Shown in pieces: positions 1 through 9,184 of a stretch of DNA of 64,000 bases. Source of the DNA: Methylacidiphilales bacterium (GTDB lineage Bacteria; Verrucomicrobiota; Verrucomicrobiia; Methylacidiphilales; UBA1321); contig JAJSLK010000011.1 of assembly GCA_021272165.1 (NCBI GenBank), positions 1 through 64,000 of the forward strand, given 5' to 3'. Each line of letters opens with the position of its first letter. The first letter of the stretch is position 1. Made by a program: the position numbers and the translations under genes. Below the pieces are notes generated by a model. That model saw only the letters and a program-made list of their open reading frames with translations, was not told the DNA's origin and did not search any database.

Positions 1-327
1 GGCATCGCGGGAGAGGCCAAAAAAAAGAGCAGATGCCTATCCTCCACTTTCTCTCCAGCCCTCACCCAACCGGCGGCGACAGCGAAGCACCCCCCCGATT
101 TTCCCATCGGGGGTGCGAGCAAGCCGCGTCGAATTTCTCGGGGCCAGCCAGAAGTGTGACAGGCGAAGTTCTGGCGCACTTCTGGCGCGGGGTGGCTCTG
201 CGACGGCGGCGGGAGACGCAGGGAAAAGGGGGGCGTTTCCCGCCGCGGTCGCCACCATGAACACTGTGACGCGAGCGGGGCGGGGTTGGCGTAGTCCATC
301 CCCGCCCGGCGGAGCTTCCTGACGGAC
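1..327. other. Intergenic region with hairpins, no credible gene
   Basis: No convincing gene is seen; the short open frames here are low-complexity and overlap each other on both strands. Two structures stand out. Positions 87-116 form a strong GC hairpin (GCAC plus a C run plus GAT, pairing with ATCGGGGGTGC; two Cs unpaired) with no T tract on either side. Positions 147-186 hold GCCAGAAGT facing ACTTCTGGC, with a further AGTTCTGGC between them at 167-175. This lies downstream of the transfer gene set that ends at 328, so it may contain that operon's end, but no standard terminator is visible. Confidence 0.4.
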
Positions 328-1221
328 TTATAAGCTAATGGGAGTGATGTTCTCGTGAACGTAGATCGCACCGTATTTCTCCCAATTCTTATAAAAGGTG
401 CCTCCTGAATCTGCGCCCTTGATTGAAATGCAGTAGTGGTAAGGCATCTCATGGCCCCACCAATCTTTTTCTGGATGAATCTCGAGAGCCACATTGAGGC
501 TAGCCAGGGCATCGAGCGTTTTTTCATTCACCTGCGCGGTGGCGTGGACTTTTTCGATTTCCTCCTTAACGCGGGTTTGGAGGGTGCTCACCATTTCCTG
601 CTCCATGCTGAAGACGACATAGATGCCGACGGCACTAAACAGCAGGGCGCAACTCAACGCCCAAACGACTGCGTTTCCAATGGTCAACCACCTGATGGCA
701 CCGGTGAGGATCGGTATGCGATCGCCCAATCGTTCTTGTAAGAGATCACACTCGTCGTTCACCCTTGCCACGGGCTTGACCGCTCCTTCGACCACGGAAT
801 CCTCGATCTTCTTCGTCAAAGCGGAGGAATCGATTTTATCGAAGGCCGTTTGGACAACTCCCTCTACTTTCGGGACGATGGCTTCCATGCGCCCGGCGGC
901 GGCAGTCGATGAATCGGCACACCGGTTCGCTTGCACGAGCGTCTTCTCCTGAGCCTTGGCCTGAAGACCGATTGTTGTTTCCAGCCGAAGCATGTTTTCA
1001 GTCAAAGGCTGGACCAGTTCGCGATTGAATTGCCCTGGGAGCTTTTCCATGTAGCAGCGATTGGCCTTCAGGAGCAGAAACACGTCGCCAAGAATCCCGG
1101 TGCCTTTGCCGTCCTGCAATTCGACCGTCAGGAAAAGAGTCAGCCGTTCCCGCTCCTCCTGCGAGTCGAGCGACGCGACCATCGCCTGGGTCGGGCCATC
1201 CAAAATATAGGCACCGGTCAC
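328..1221 (-). CDS. Membrane coiled-coil protein of the transfer operon (TraM position)
   Basis: Unknown protein of 297 residues. The first two thirds are hydrophilic, rich in Glu, Lys and Ala, and probably helical. A single strong hydrophobic segment lies around residues 185-210 (AVVWALSCALLFSAVGIYVV), followed by a short charged helix and a C-terminal tail. The GTG start at 1221 overlaps the TGA stop of the upstream ATPase gene (GTGA), so translation is probably coupled. It is third in an HTH - ParA-like ATPase - membrane protein set next to a relaxase, the same layout as traK-traL-traM of IncP-like mobilisation regions. The role as a membrane anchor for transfer is inferred from position only; I do not recognise the family from sequence. 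Confidence 0.6.
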   Translation of the reverse strand: MTGAYILDGPTQAMVASLDSQEERERLTLFLTVELQDGKGTGILGDVFLLLKANRCYMEKLPGQFNRELVQPLTENMLRLETTIGLQAKAQEKTLVQANRCADSSTAAAGRMEAIVPKVEGVVQTAFDKIDSSALTKKIEDSVVEGAVKPVARVNDECDLLQERLGDRIPILTGAIRWLTIGNAVVWALSCALLFSAVGIYVVFSMEQEMVSTLQTRVKEEIEKVHATAQVNEKTLDALASLNVALEIHPEKDWWGHEMPYHYCISIKGADSGGTFYKNWEKYGAIYVHENITPISL

Positions 1222-2069
1222 AGGATGTTCTCCAAGTTGATGCCGGCGGCCACGGTGCGCTCGCGCGGCTTGCGGAGGTCGCCGGGTGCCTGAATCTTTT
1301 CGGCATAGAAGTCAGGGAGGAGGTAGGACTTGATCTCGTGAAAGCGGCGAAACATTTCGGCCAGCCACTTTTCGAGGACCATGCGGTGGACCATATCAAG
1401 GCCAAGATCGGCGTTGGCAATGGCCTCTGCTGGGGAAATCGCGCGGCCTAACTTCACCTGAATACCCCGCAAATGATTGCGGGTATCGGTCATAAGAGAG
1501 GGTATTTCCAGAGACCCCGCATGGTAGGACGACAACTGCTGTTCGAGTAGACTGCCATCGAAGAATTTGGTGGTCGGGATGCGCTCCGGGTTGCGGACGA
1601 TGACCCAATCGACCGTGTCGCCAAGGGTATCGACCGTCTCGCTGATGTCCTCCATGTCGGAGATTTCATCGATGGGAAAGATCAGGACCGTCGCCCTGGC
1701 CTTCGCCTGGGCCGCGAATTTCGGGAAATCGACCTGGGCCATCGCCGAAAGGATGATTCTGTTCATGTGGGCCTGCGGGTCGATCACCGTCACCGGAACA
1801 TGGGTGACCTTTCGCAGGATTTTGATGATGTCGGCCTCCGGCTCGCGACTCGTTTCGATCAGCGTCACCGCCTCTGGGAAGGTGCTGCTGAGGGTACGGT
1901 TGAAGACATCAAGATCGTACCCTTTCCAGGGGACGCCGTGTTGGTCTAGCCAATTGCCTTTGCAGATGGCTTCCATTGATTTACCGAGACCGCCCCGTGT
2001 CTGGATAGCCAGGGCGAGTCGATGGTTTATTTCAGAAATTAATTTTGTATTTGGGTTTTCGGATTTCAT
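1218..2069 (-). CDS. ParA/TraL-like P-loop ATPase of the transfer region
   Basis: About 283 residues. Near the N-terminus is the P-loop TRGGLGKS, a deviant Walker A in which the usual signature Lys (KGGxGKS) is Arg. It is followed by a TraL/MobD-like stretch in which a D-x-D-x-x-N-x-T pattern (YDLDVFNRTLSSTF) comes soon after the first helix, as in TraL-type ATPases (DTDPVNAT). A second conserved acidic segment (FPIDEISD) lies mid-protein. The ATG at 2069 is preferred; the frame also permits a TTG start at 2096, inside the upstream HTH gene, whose stop codon lies downstream of both. TraL-type proteins are small ATPases of mobilisation and conjugation regions; function here is inferred from motif and neighbours. 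A plasmid-partition role is the main alternative. Confidence 0.65.
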   Translation of the reverse strand: MKSENPNTKLISEINHRLALAIQTRGGLGKSMEAICKGNWLDQHGVPWKGYDLDVFNRTLSSTFPEAVTLIETSREPEADIIKILRKVTHVPVTVIDPQAHMNRIILSAMAQVDFPKFAAQAKARATVLIFPIDEISDMEDISETVDTLGDTVDWVIVRNPERIPTTKFFDGSLLEQQLSSYHAGSLEIPSLMTDTRNHLRGIQVKLGRAISPAEAIANADLGLDMVHRMVLEKWLAEMFRRFHEIKSYLLPDFYAEKIQAPGDLRKPRERTVAAGINLENIL

Positions 2070-2340
2070 GGGTTGAGGGGTCGGAGGCTGGTTCAAAGAA
2101 CCCGTCCGCCGACGTGGGGGTAGGTTGAGTGGTCTGATGGGATGAGGAAGGTGGTAATTCGAAGACGTGCTTCTTTCGCGCTCGTACCTTCACGAAATGA
2201 AAGATCGTGCTGGGGGAGGCTTTCACGCAGTGCGTCTCCAGCAGCGCCTGCGCAATGCGCGGATAGCTCCAGCGTTTGGCTCGCGCCTCGCGGATAAAAT
2301 CCTCGTAGGGGATGAGCTTGGATTGAAAGGGAGCGGTCAT
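2032..2340 (-). CDS. Small HTH protein, possible TraK/MobC-like oriT-binding accessory
   Basis: About 102 residues from the ATG at 2340. Residues 10-50 resemble a helix-turn-helix of the recombinase/TraK sort (IREARAKRWSYPRIAQALLE, then a serine-rich recognition helix ASPSTIFHFVKVRARKK). The C-terminal third is Pro/Ser/Thr-rich and ends very basic (KPKYKINF). It is the first gene of a three-gene operon and lies directly beside the TTCGAGC repeat array, which makes it the best candidate for the protein binding that array. A longer frame from 2442 exists but would run through the repeats, so the internal ATG was chosen. The DNA-binding assignment is inference; the HTH call is by eye. Confidence 0.55.
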   Translation of the reverse strand: MTAPFQSKLIPYEDFIREARAKRWSYPRIAQALLETHCVKASPSTIFHFVKVRARKKHVFELPPSSSHQTTQPTPTSADGFFEPASDPSTHEIRKPKYKINF

Positions 2341-2356
2341 GGTCAAGACGTGGTGA

Positions 2357-2459
2357 TTCGAGCCAATGGCAGCTTCGTTCGAGCGGATTCGAGCTTCCGA
2401 TCGATTCGATAAGGCAAATGCTCGAATCGGCTCGAATGCCATTCGAGCTTCGTTCGAGC
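2357..2459. repeat. Helically phased TTCGAGC repeat array (candidate oriT/accessory-protein site)
   Basis: Seven exact copies of TTCGAGC: direct at 2357, 2378, 2388, 2442 and 2453, inverted (GCTCGAA) at 2420 and 2430. Successive offsets are 21, 10, 32, 10, 12 and 11 bp, all close to multiples of a helical turn, so the sites share one face of the DNA. Two longer relations overlap the array: a 14-bp direct repeat AGCTTCGTTCGAGC at 2371 and 2446, and a perfect 8-bp inverted repeat GCTCGAAT-N3-ATTCGAGC at 2430-2448. The array sits between a relaxase gene and a divergent HTH/ParA-like operon, as expected for an origin of transfer, operator or centromere. Which of these it is cannot be told from sequence. 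Confidence 0.75.
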
Positions 2460-2600
2460 ACTCAGAATTTCTAAGCGGGGCTTAGACCTATTGCGTCTGT
2501 CTTCCTCACTCATTGATCTTCGTTTTGTCGTGATGTACCGGGTCATGCTGATGGTTCTGGGATTTGAGATATGCGCTGCTGTTAATGTGGGATAACAGCC

Positions 2601-2637
2601 TTTACACACTATATCACATACAGTAGAGTGTCAAGGA
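2601..2637 (+). promoter_or_regulatory. Likely relaxase promoter and ribosome binding site, overlapping a reverse promoter-like element
   Basis: On the plus strand TTTACA at 2601-2606 and TAGAGT at 2624-2629 are 17 bp apart, a sigma70-like pair directly before the relaxase. AAGGA at 2633-2637 lies 4 nt from the ATG at 2642. On the minus strand the same segment offers TTGACA (2634-2629) with TATAGT or TAGTGT 15-17 bp on, reading toward the HTH operon. The two would face each other and overlap, which would make transcription of relaxase and accessory genes mutually exclusive. The remaining part of 2461-2600 shows nothing else I can name. Confidence 0.4.
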
Positions 2638-2641
2638 ATCC

Positions 2642-5599
2642 ATGTTCACGAGAGCCAAGATTTATAACGGCGACACCTACCTGAAGAATCATCTCCGGGC
2701 TAACGACTACTATTCCAAGGGCGAGAGGGTCACGGGTGAATGGGTCGGGATCGGAGCGGAAAAGCTGGGCCTGAATGGAGAAGTGACGCCTGAGCAATTT
2801 GAAGCCCTCCGCACCAATCATCATCCCTTAAGCGGGGAACAACTGACTCCTCGTACTAAAGAGTCGCGAGTGGCTTCGACTCGGGAAGCCGTGGATGACT
2901 TTCGCAAAAAGCATCATCGCCAGGGCACTGATACGGAAGTTGAGGCTCACCGACTGAAAATGGGGCCTCAACCGAATCGCGTGGCATTTTATGATTTCCA
3001 ATGCTCGGCCCAAAAATCAGTTTCGATCATGGGAGTGCTGGCTGGGGATGATCGCTTACGGGATGCCCATGAAAGGGCTTCGCGGGTGGGGTTGAAAGAA
3101 TTGGAGAAGTTTGCCGCGCGTCAGACCAATACCGCCACCACTCGCGGGAGTGAATTGACTGGGAACCTTTGCGGGGCGGCTTTTACCCATGACGCCAGCC
3201 GAGCCCTCGATCCCCAGCTCCATACCCATTTCGTCCTGGCCAATGCCACGCAGACCATTTCAGGAAAATGGTTCGCCCTCCATGAAAACGGGATGTTGGA
3301 GGCGGTGCGGTACGCTGGGAAAGTCTATCAGAACGAGTTGGCCCGCGAGGTGAAAGCACTCGGCTACGAAGTACGGGAGGTGCGAGAAAAGGGCGAAATC
3401 AAGGGATTTGAGATCAAGGGAGTTTCCCAAGAATTGTGCGAGCGATTCGCCAAGCGCCGGGAGGAAATTGAACGGGAGATCGACAAGTTTGAAAAGAAGC
3501 ATGGCCGGGAACCGACTCGTGCCGAGGTCAGCGCCATTACCCGGCAGACGCGCCCCTCCGAATTGAAGGAAATTTCCACGACCGAAGTTCGGAAATTCCA
3601 GTTCGGACAATTGAACGCCGAAGAATGGAACCAGTTGCAGAAAGTGCATGCCCAGGCACGGGAGCGCGTCAAACATGGCGTGAAGGCCCCGGCGGGGCAG
3701 GAAAAGGCCGCGCTCAAGGCAGCGGTCGAGCATATCTTCGAGCGGCAGAGTGTCCTTCAGAGGCATCACATTTTGGCTGAGGCGCTCAATCAAAACGTTG
3801 GCTCTCTCGATCTGGCTAAATTGACCGCCCAGGTGGAGGCCGGAAAAGCTGGGCTGATCCGTCTGGCCGATGACCCGGTTCAGCCTCTCCGGTCGGAGCA
3901 TGCCACGCGCGACGGGCTGAAAAGTGAACTTTGGTCGGTCATTTTCGTGAATAAGACCAAGGGCATGTTCCCCGCGCTCAATCCCAGATTTGAGCCAAAG
4001 GGAAAACTTTCCCCGGAACAACGTGACGCCGTGAAGCATATTCTAAACAGCTCGGATCAATGCTGTGGTATGCGGGGTGTGGCAGGTGCTGGGAAAACCA
4101 CGACGCAACGGGAAGTGCGGCGCGGCTTGGATGAGGCTGGGCATCGTGTGATTGCCATTGCGCCCACGGCTTCGGCGGCAAAGACGTTGCAATCGGAGGG
4201 GTTCAAGGACGCGACAACGGTGGCCGATTTCCTCCAGAATGGCCCGTCCAAGTTTGATCTGCGCGGCGCGGTTGTCATTTGTGACGAAGCGGGCCTGCAA
4301 TCGAACCGGCAGGGCGAAGCATTGCTCCGGCTCGCTCAACAAAACGACATGCGGGTGATTTTCGTTGGTGATGTCAGGCAGCACGTTTCTGTCGAGGGAG
4401 GCGATTTTCTACGAGTGCTCGAAACTCACAGCAATCTCAGCCGATGGGAAGTCACGGAAATCCAGCGCCAGCAACATTCCGGGTACAAAGATGCAGTGGG
4501 ACTGCTTTCCTCCGGTGCCGCCCGCGATGGCCTTGCGGCCTTGGACAAGCTAGGCTGGGTGCATGAGGGACAAGGTAACTATCTGAAAGATGCGGCGGCA
4601 TCCTATTTTCGATCGACGGATGACGGCAATAACTTGGATCGCTGTCTGGCTGTCAGTCCCACCTGGGAGGAGAACCGCCATTTGACCCACGAAATCCGCT
4701 CTGGGCTAAAAGAGCGGGATTTACTGCCCAAAGAGGATACGGCCTGCATGGTGCATGATTCCCTTCGCTGGACTATTCAGCAACGGGGCAATTGGCGCAA
4801 CTATCAGCCTGGCCAAGTGATAACCGTCACGAAATCCATGGGCGGCTGGAAGGCTGACGAGTCCGCGTCAGTGGCTCGGGTGGAGATCGGGAAAGTAGTC
4901 GTGCTATCGCGTGACCATGAGCGGGCGCTCCCCTTAAAATCGGCGGGTTCATTTGACGTTGCCATCGAACGTCCTATTGCCGTGTGTCCGGGTGACAAAA
5001 TCCTGATCCGGTCAAATGCGCGATCGCTCGGTCTCATCAATGGACAAGTGCTGACCGTCGGCAAAATCGAACCTGACGGCACGCTCCAAACGCGGGAAGG
5101 CATTTCCGTGCCCGACACATTCAAGCAGTGGACCCACGGCTACGTCGTCACTTCGCATAAGGCGCAGGGCCGAACCTGCGAGCGGGTGGTGGTGGCCGCA
5201 GCGCGTCTGGATGCCAAGTCGTCTTACGTTGCCTGTTCGCGAGGCCGGGAATTCTGCTCGGTGCACACACCGGATAAGGCGGCGCTCATGTCCCATTTAC
5301 CGGAAGGAAGTCGCAAATCGGCCCTCGATGTTCTGGCAACAAATCTACCCAAGAGTCTGTTCACTGAAGTTCGTTCGACTGCATACCGCGAGATCACCGC
5401 ACAAATCCGACGCATCCATGCCGCAGTGAACCGCCGCACGGAACAAATGCGTCAGATGGTGAGGCGACATAATCAGCAACGCCAAAGAGCATCCATGACT
5501 GAATCCGTGGCCGGGCAAAGGCATACGCCAGCGGAATCAGAACGCCCCCACTACGACTTTAGCCCCATCCAGTCCCAAAGAACCGGGATCGGCATATAA
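2642..5599 (+). CDS. MobF-family conjugative relaxase-helicase (TrwC/TraA-like)
   Basis: 985 residues with the classical two-part layout. The N-terminal relaxase domain (about 1-300) has a Tyr pair at the start (NDYYSKG) as candidate nicking residues, a central SVS motif (QKSVSIMG) and the three-His metal site in HDASRALDPQLHTHF. The C-terminal SF1 helicase follows, with Walker A GVAGAGKTTT around residue 480, Walker B ICDEAG, and the late motif TSHKAQGRT. Such enzymes nick oriT, stay bound to the 5' end and unwind the strand for transfer. The start is supported by AAGGA upstream. No type IV secretion genes lie in this window, so the element is either mobilisable or its transfer genes lie to the left. 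It is somewhat shorter than F TraI. Confidence 0.93.
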   Translation: MFTRAKIYNGDTYLKNHLRANDYYSKGERVTGEWVGIGAEKLGLNGEVTPEQFEALRTNHHPLSGEQLTPRTKESRVASTREAVDDFRKKHHRQGTDTEVEAHRLKMGPQPNRVAFYDFQCSAQKSVSIMGVLAGDDRLRDAHERASRVGLKELEKFAARQTNTATTRGSELTGNLCGAAFTHDASRALDPQLHTHFVLANATQTISGKWFALHENGMLEAVRYAGKVYQNELAREVKALGYEVREVREKGEIKGFEIKGVSQELCERFAKRREEIEREIDKFEKKHGREPTRAEVSAITRQTRPSELKEISTTEVRKFQFGQLNAEEWNQLQKVHAQARERVKHGVKAPAGQEKAALKAAVEHIFERQSVLQRHHILAEALNQNVGSLDLAKLTAQVEAGKAGLIRLADDPVQPLRSEHATRDGLKSELWSVIFVNKTKGMFPALNPRFEPKGKLSPEQRDAVKHILNSSDQCCGMRGVAGAGKTTTQREVRRGLDEAGHRVIAIAPTASAAKTLQSEGFKDATTVADFLQNGPSKFDLRGAVVICDEAGLQSNRQGEALLRLAQQNDMRVIFVGDVRQHVSVEGGDFLRVLETHSNLSRWEVTEIQRQQHSGYKDAVGLLSSGAARDGLAALDKLGWVHEGQGNYLKDAAASYFRSTDDGNNLDRCLAVSPTWEENRHLTHEIRSGLKERDLLPKEDTACMVHDSLRWTIQQRGNWRNYQPGQVITVTKSMGGWKADESASVARVEIGKVVVLSRDHERALPLKSAGSFDVAIERPIAVCPGDKILIRSNARSLGLINGQVLTVGKIEPDGTLQTREGISVPDTFKQWTHGYVVTSHKAQGRTCERVVVAAARLDAKSSYVACSRGREFCSVHTPDKAALMSHLPEGSRKSALDVLATNLPKSLFTEVRSTAYREITAQIRRIHAAVNRRTEQMRQMVRRHNQQRQRASMTESVAGQRHTPAESERPHYDFSPIQSQRTGIGI

Positions 5600-5620
5600 C
5601 TCAAACCAGAAAGAAAATTT

Positions 5621-5959
5621 ATGGTTCTCAAAACCAAAGACGGAACATTCGACTCCAAGCCCGCCAATTATGAACGGGACACTCACCCGGCCGGAATCAA
5701 CTTTGAACTAAAAGATGGAACCGCGCTTTTCGCGCCCTATTCATTTTTATCTCATGCCCTACACCACCCTGATGAAATCATTATTCATTATAGTTTTGGC
5801 GTCGTACGAGTCCGAGGTGAATGCCTCAGCCCAATTTTCACCATGATACGCAGTCAAGAGCTTGACTCGATCAATTGCACCGCGGATAAATTAGCTAAAC
5901 CACAGGAGCCGCGCGTTCGGGACATTCTCTTCGAGGATGCCAAAACGCTTATGGATTGA
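5621..5959 (+). CDS. Hypothetical protein downstream of the relaxase
   Basis: 112 residues, unknown. The sequence begins MVLKTKDGTFDSKPANYERD and contains a DGTALFAPYSFLSHA segment, predicted mostly beta with no membrane segment or signal peptide. It starts 21 bp after the relaxase stop and reads the same way, so it is probably cotranscribed. It ends 15 bp before the convergent stop of atpG and so marks the right limit of the transfer unit. No motif allows a function. Confidence 0.6.
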   Translation: MVLKTKDGTFDSKPANYERDTHPAGINFELKDGTALFAPYSFLSHALHHPDEIIIHYSFGVVRVRGECLSPIFTMIRSQELDSINCTADKLAKPQEPRVRDILFEDAKTLMD

Positions 5960-5974
5960 AGAGCTTGGTTGTAC

Positions 5975-6862
5975 CTATGCCTTTCGCTCTTTGTGCGAAA
6001 GGGCGTTAAACCCGGCGATTACATCAAAGAGTTCCTCGTCGATGGAGCTCTGACGAAGACGGTAGAAGGTGCGGTTCAGGTCCGTCATGAGCGAATCGAT
6101 ATTTTTCTCAGCGCGCTGCATAGCAGCGAGGCGGCTGGCGTTTTCGCTGGCTAAGGACTCGGCACAGGCCTTGAAGAGACTGATAAAAAGATATTCCCGA
6201 ATGAAAGCGCGAAGGGTTATTTCCTGGCTTCCACAAAGCTCCGGAAGAATCTTGGTTGGCCAGCGGATTTTAATGAGGTCCTTTTGCCATTGGGCGTCCA
6301 AGGGCAGAAGGCGTTGGTTAACTGGCTCATACTGCGCACCAGAGGCGAGTTTGGTATAAAAGACGTCAATGGTGGCGCATCCACTTTCTTGCGCTTCAAC
6401 CGCGATCTGGAGTTGTCCAACCAATGAGGTGATCGCATTGACGGAGCTCGGGACGGCAAATTGTCCAGCCATGGCGAGGCCTGCGTCCGCCAAGCGTCCA
6501 TAGATACGTTCGCCAACTGCCCAGACTTTCTTATCGCCGGGAACCGCTCCCAGCGTCTTCTGGACGAAATCGGCCATTGTTTCATTGAATTGACCGACCA
6601 ATCCCTGATCCGAGCCGAAAACTATCGCCCCGGCAATCTTCGCGCTGCTTCTGCTGCGGGAAATCAAGGGAGCAAATCCGCTTTGGCGAAAGCACACGCT
6701 CAAACCAAGTTGCACGGAGCGTTCGTAATCGGCTAGAGCGTGTACCGCTGCTTCATATTGGCCGATACTGGAAGCGGCCACCGCTTTCATGGTACGAACA
6801 ACCGATTCGAGCTTAACCGCTCCATCGATCTTACGTCGGAGATTTGCCAGGGTATCGCTCAT
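5975..6862 (-). CDS. atpG: N-type ATPase gamma subunit
   Basis: 295 residues, central stalk subunit. The N-terminus ([27 protein letters not shown]) matches the gamma-family pattern of an initial helix ending in MKxVAxS, and the C-terminus carries the second rotor helix ([27 protein letters not shown]). The middle is diverged from ordinary F-type gamma, as in N-ATPases. It is last in the atpDCQRBEFAG operon, and its ATG at 6862 overlaps the end of atpA. Its 3' end contains a hairpin (about 5979-6004, CTTTCGC facing GCGAAAG) without a T tract. Product would couple catalysis to the c ring at the membrane. Confidence 0.9.
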   Translation of the reverse strand: MSDTLANLRRKIDGAVKLESVVRTMKAVAASSIGQYEAAVHALADYERSVQLGLSVCFRQSGFAPLISRSRSSAKIAGAIVFGSDQGLVGQFNETMADFVQKTLGAVPGDKKVWAVGERIYGRLADAGLAMAGQFAVPSSVNAITSLVGQLQIAVEAQESGCATIDVFYTKLASGAQYEPVNQRLLPLDAQWQKDLIKIRWPTKILPELCGSQEITLRAFIREYLFISLFKACAESLASENASRLAAMQRAEKNIDSLMTDLNRTFYRLRQSSIDEELFDVIAGFNALSHKERKA

Positions 6863-8388
6863 GGTTTCTTTTGGAACGGCGCCAAGACCTGACGAGCGAT
6901 TTTTAGAACCGCTTCTCGATCTGCGTCGTTAAGATCCTTTCCTGAGACAAAACGCTCGCGTACGTCGGGCGCTATCTGCCCAGAAGCGGTGTACAGCGTC
7001 TGTTCAGCTTCTCGCATTTTGTCGAGTGGGATGAGATCAAACAGTCCTTCGGCGAGGGCCAGCAACTCGCTGATTTGATCAACCACCGAGACGGGTGAAA
7101 ATTCGGTCTGTTTGAGACAAGCCCGAATCCTCATGCCGTGGTTGATAATCTTTCGTGTGCCCTCATCGAGTCGGGAGCCGAAGCGGGAGAAAGTTTCAAG
7201 TTCCTCGAACTGGGAATAGGCCAGCTTAAGATTGCCGGCGATGGCGTGATAAGCCGCCAGTTGAGCCTTTCCCCCAACGCGGGAAACGGACTTCGCTACG
7301 TCAACTGCCGGCAGCGTTCCCAATTCGAAAAGGGTGGGCGAGAGGTAAAGTTGCCCGTCGGTGATGGAAATGAGGTTGGTGGGAATATAAGCAGCGATGT
7401 CCTGCGCCTCGGTTTCAATAATCGGGAGGGCGGTGAGAGAACCGCCTCCAAGCTCTATACTCAGATGCGTAGCGCGTTCGAGGAGTCGCGAATGGATGTA
7501 GAAGATGTCGCCGGGGAAGGCTTCGCGACCGGGCGGCCGTCGCAACAAGAGAGAAAGCTCGCGATAGGCGCGGGCGTGTTGGGTCAGGTCGTCATAAACG
7601 ATGAGGACATCCCGGCCTGCTTCCATAAAATGTTCCGCAATACTGGTTGCCGCATAGGGCGCAATATAGGCCAGGCCGGGGGCATCGTTGCCTTCGCTGA
7701 CCATGACGACGGTGTAGTCCATTGCCCCGCCGGTGCGGAGTTCGGCAATAACCTTGGCCACGGCGGAGGCGCGTTGGCCGATGGCACAGTAGATACAGAG
7801 GACATTCTGTCCGCGTTGGTTGAGAATGGTATCGACGGCAATGGCGGTTTTCCCCGTCTGTCGGTCACCCAATATCAGTTCGCGTTGCCCCCGCCCTACC
7901 GGTACGAGGGCATCAATGACCTTGATGCCTGTCTGCATCGGGACTGTGACGGGAGCGCGATCCATGATTGCTTTGGCATCGCGCTCGATAGGAAGGCGCT
8001 TACCGGTGGCAACGGAGTCTTTGTTATCGAGCGGCCTGCCCAAAGGGTCGATCACGCGGCCCAACAATTCATCACCGACGCCTACATCCATTACACGCCC
8101 AGTCCGTTCAACTTCGTCGCCCGTGTGCAGGTGAGAATATTCACCGAGCAGCACCACACCAATCTCGTCTTCGTCGACGTTGAACGCGATGCCATAGAGA
8201 TCGCCGGGAAATCTGATCAGTTCCTCAAACCCGACACCCGGTAATCCAATAATAGTGGCAATTCCCGTGGAGACGGTGGTGATGGTGCCAGTCTCGCGGG
8301 GGGAGAACGAAGGAACGAACGTCTCTCTTGCCTGCGTCATTCCGGCGAAAGTAAGATCGACCGCTTCGAGTAAGGAATCAGGCGGCAT
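6859..8388 (-). CDS. atpA: N-type ATPase alpha subunit
   Basis: 509 residues, near the usual alpha length. The non-catalytic nucleotide site has the Walker [12 protein letters not shown], and the alpha/beta signature region includes [20 protein letters not shown]. The domain order is beta-barrel (1-90), nucleotide-binding (90-370) and helical C-terminal domain. The start at 8388 overlaps the atpF stop by 11 bp and the end overlaps atpG by 4 bp, so the genes are translationally coupled. With AtpD it would form the alpha3beta3 head of the cytoplasmic F1 sector. Confidence 0.95.
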   Translation of the reverse strand: MPPDSLLEAVDLTFAGMTQARETFVPSFSPRETGTITTVSTGIATIIGLPGVGFEELIRFPGDLYGIAFNVDEDEIGVVLLGEYSHLHTGDEVERTGRVMDVGVGDELLGRVIDPLGRPLDNKDSVATGKRLPIERDAKAIMDRAPVTVPMQTGIKVIDALVPVGRGQRELILGDRQTGKTAIAVDTILNQRGQNVLCIYCAIGQRASAVAKVIAELRTGGAMDYTVVMVSEGNDAPGLAYIAPYAATSIAEHFMEAGRDVLIVYDDLTQHARAYRELSLLLRRPPGREAFPGDIFYIHSRLLERATHLSIELGGGSLTALPIIETEAQDIAAYIPTNLISITDGQLYLSPTLFELGTLPAVDVAKSVSRVGGKAQLAAYHAIAGNLKLAYSQFEELETFSRFGSRLDEGTRKIINHGMRIRACLKQTEFSPVSVVDQISELLALAEGLFDLIPLDKMREAEQTLYTASGQIAPDVRERFVSGKDLNDADREAVLKIARQVLAPFQKKP

Positions 8389-9181
8389 GAGGGACCACCT
8401 TCACGGAAATCGGATCGGAAACCGTCTTGGGTTCCAGAACGGCGCTTACGGAATTGGTCAGTGACGTCAGGTAGTCCCGAATGCTCCAGGCGATCTTTTG
8501 CCCGTTCACTGCCAACTCGATCCCGCTAATTAGTTCGGGTTTTGTCTCGAAAGTGAATTCCGTTCCCGTATTCAGTAGCGGTTTGATGACATCCTCGACC
8601 GACTTGCGTTGCTGGGGGGTGAGATCGAATGCGCTGCGTATGAGGGCGATTTTTGACGAGGCCTGAAGGTCCGTCTTAAGTTCTCCTCGCTGTTTGTCAT
8701 CGATGCCCTGGAGCCGTTGGATAAAGATGTCCGTCATGCGCTGCTCGAGGCTCACTCCAGCCAAGTCGGACAGTGTTTTTCGCGCAATGGAGAAAACTTC
8801 CTGCTGGGCGAGTGTTCCAATCTTCTTGTTCAAATTATCGAGTTCTACGTGCACACCCTTTTGCAACTTGGAACGCAATTCGTCGGCATCCTTGCGAGAT
8901 GCTTCCATAAGTTTATCTCGCTCGGTTTTCGCCGCTTTTGTGGCTTCTGACAGCAGCCCGACCCGCTGCCGATCGAAATCCTCGTTCTTGTGCTGAAAAT
9001 CCGTTTGCTCCTTCAGGGCTTCTGCCTTTTTCTTTTCGGCATCCTGAAGTTGTGACGCGATTCGTTTTTCCCTTTCGTCGATGGCAGCAAGCACGGGTTT
9101 GTAAAGAAACCGCTTTAACAGCCAGACCAGAACAAGGAAGTTAACCGCTTGTGCGGTAACCGTGAACCAATCGATCAACAT
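8378..9181 (-). CDS. atpF: N-type ATPase long b subunit (stator)
   Basis: 267 residues, about 100 longer than a standard F-type b subunit. One membrane helix at residues 8-30 ([18 protein letters not shown]) is followed by a [14 protein letters not shown] motif and a long charged coiled coil. The extra C-terminal part ([20 protein letters not shown] onward) is delta-like in character. N-ATPase operons lack a separate delta gene and carry an extended b subunit, and that is exactly what is seen: no atpH lies anywhere in this operon. That the extension replaces delta is an inference. Confidence 0.88.
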   Translation of the reverse strand: MLIDWFTVTAQAVNFLVLVWLLKRFLYKPVLAAIDEREKRIASQLQDAEKKKAEALKEQTDFQHKNEDFDRQRVGLLSEATKAAKTERDKLMEASRKDADELRSKLQKGVHVELDNLNKKIGTLAQQEVFSIARKTLSDLAGVSLEQRMTDIFIQRLQGIDDKQRGELKTDLQASSKIALIRSAFDLTPQQRKSVEDVIKPLLNTGTEFTFETKPELISGIELAVNGQKIAWSIRDYLTSLTNSVSAVLEPKTVSDPISVKVVPHAA

Positions 9182-9184
9182 GGC

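Noticed and set aside
33-322. Small overlapping open frames at the left edge
   Set aside because: Low-complexity, mutually overlapping, without ribosome binding sites or recognisable motifs.
7138-8244. Long plus-strand open frame (368 codons) opposite atpA
   Set aside because: It is an antisense shadow of a strongly conserved gene with no family likeness of its own.
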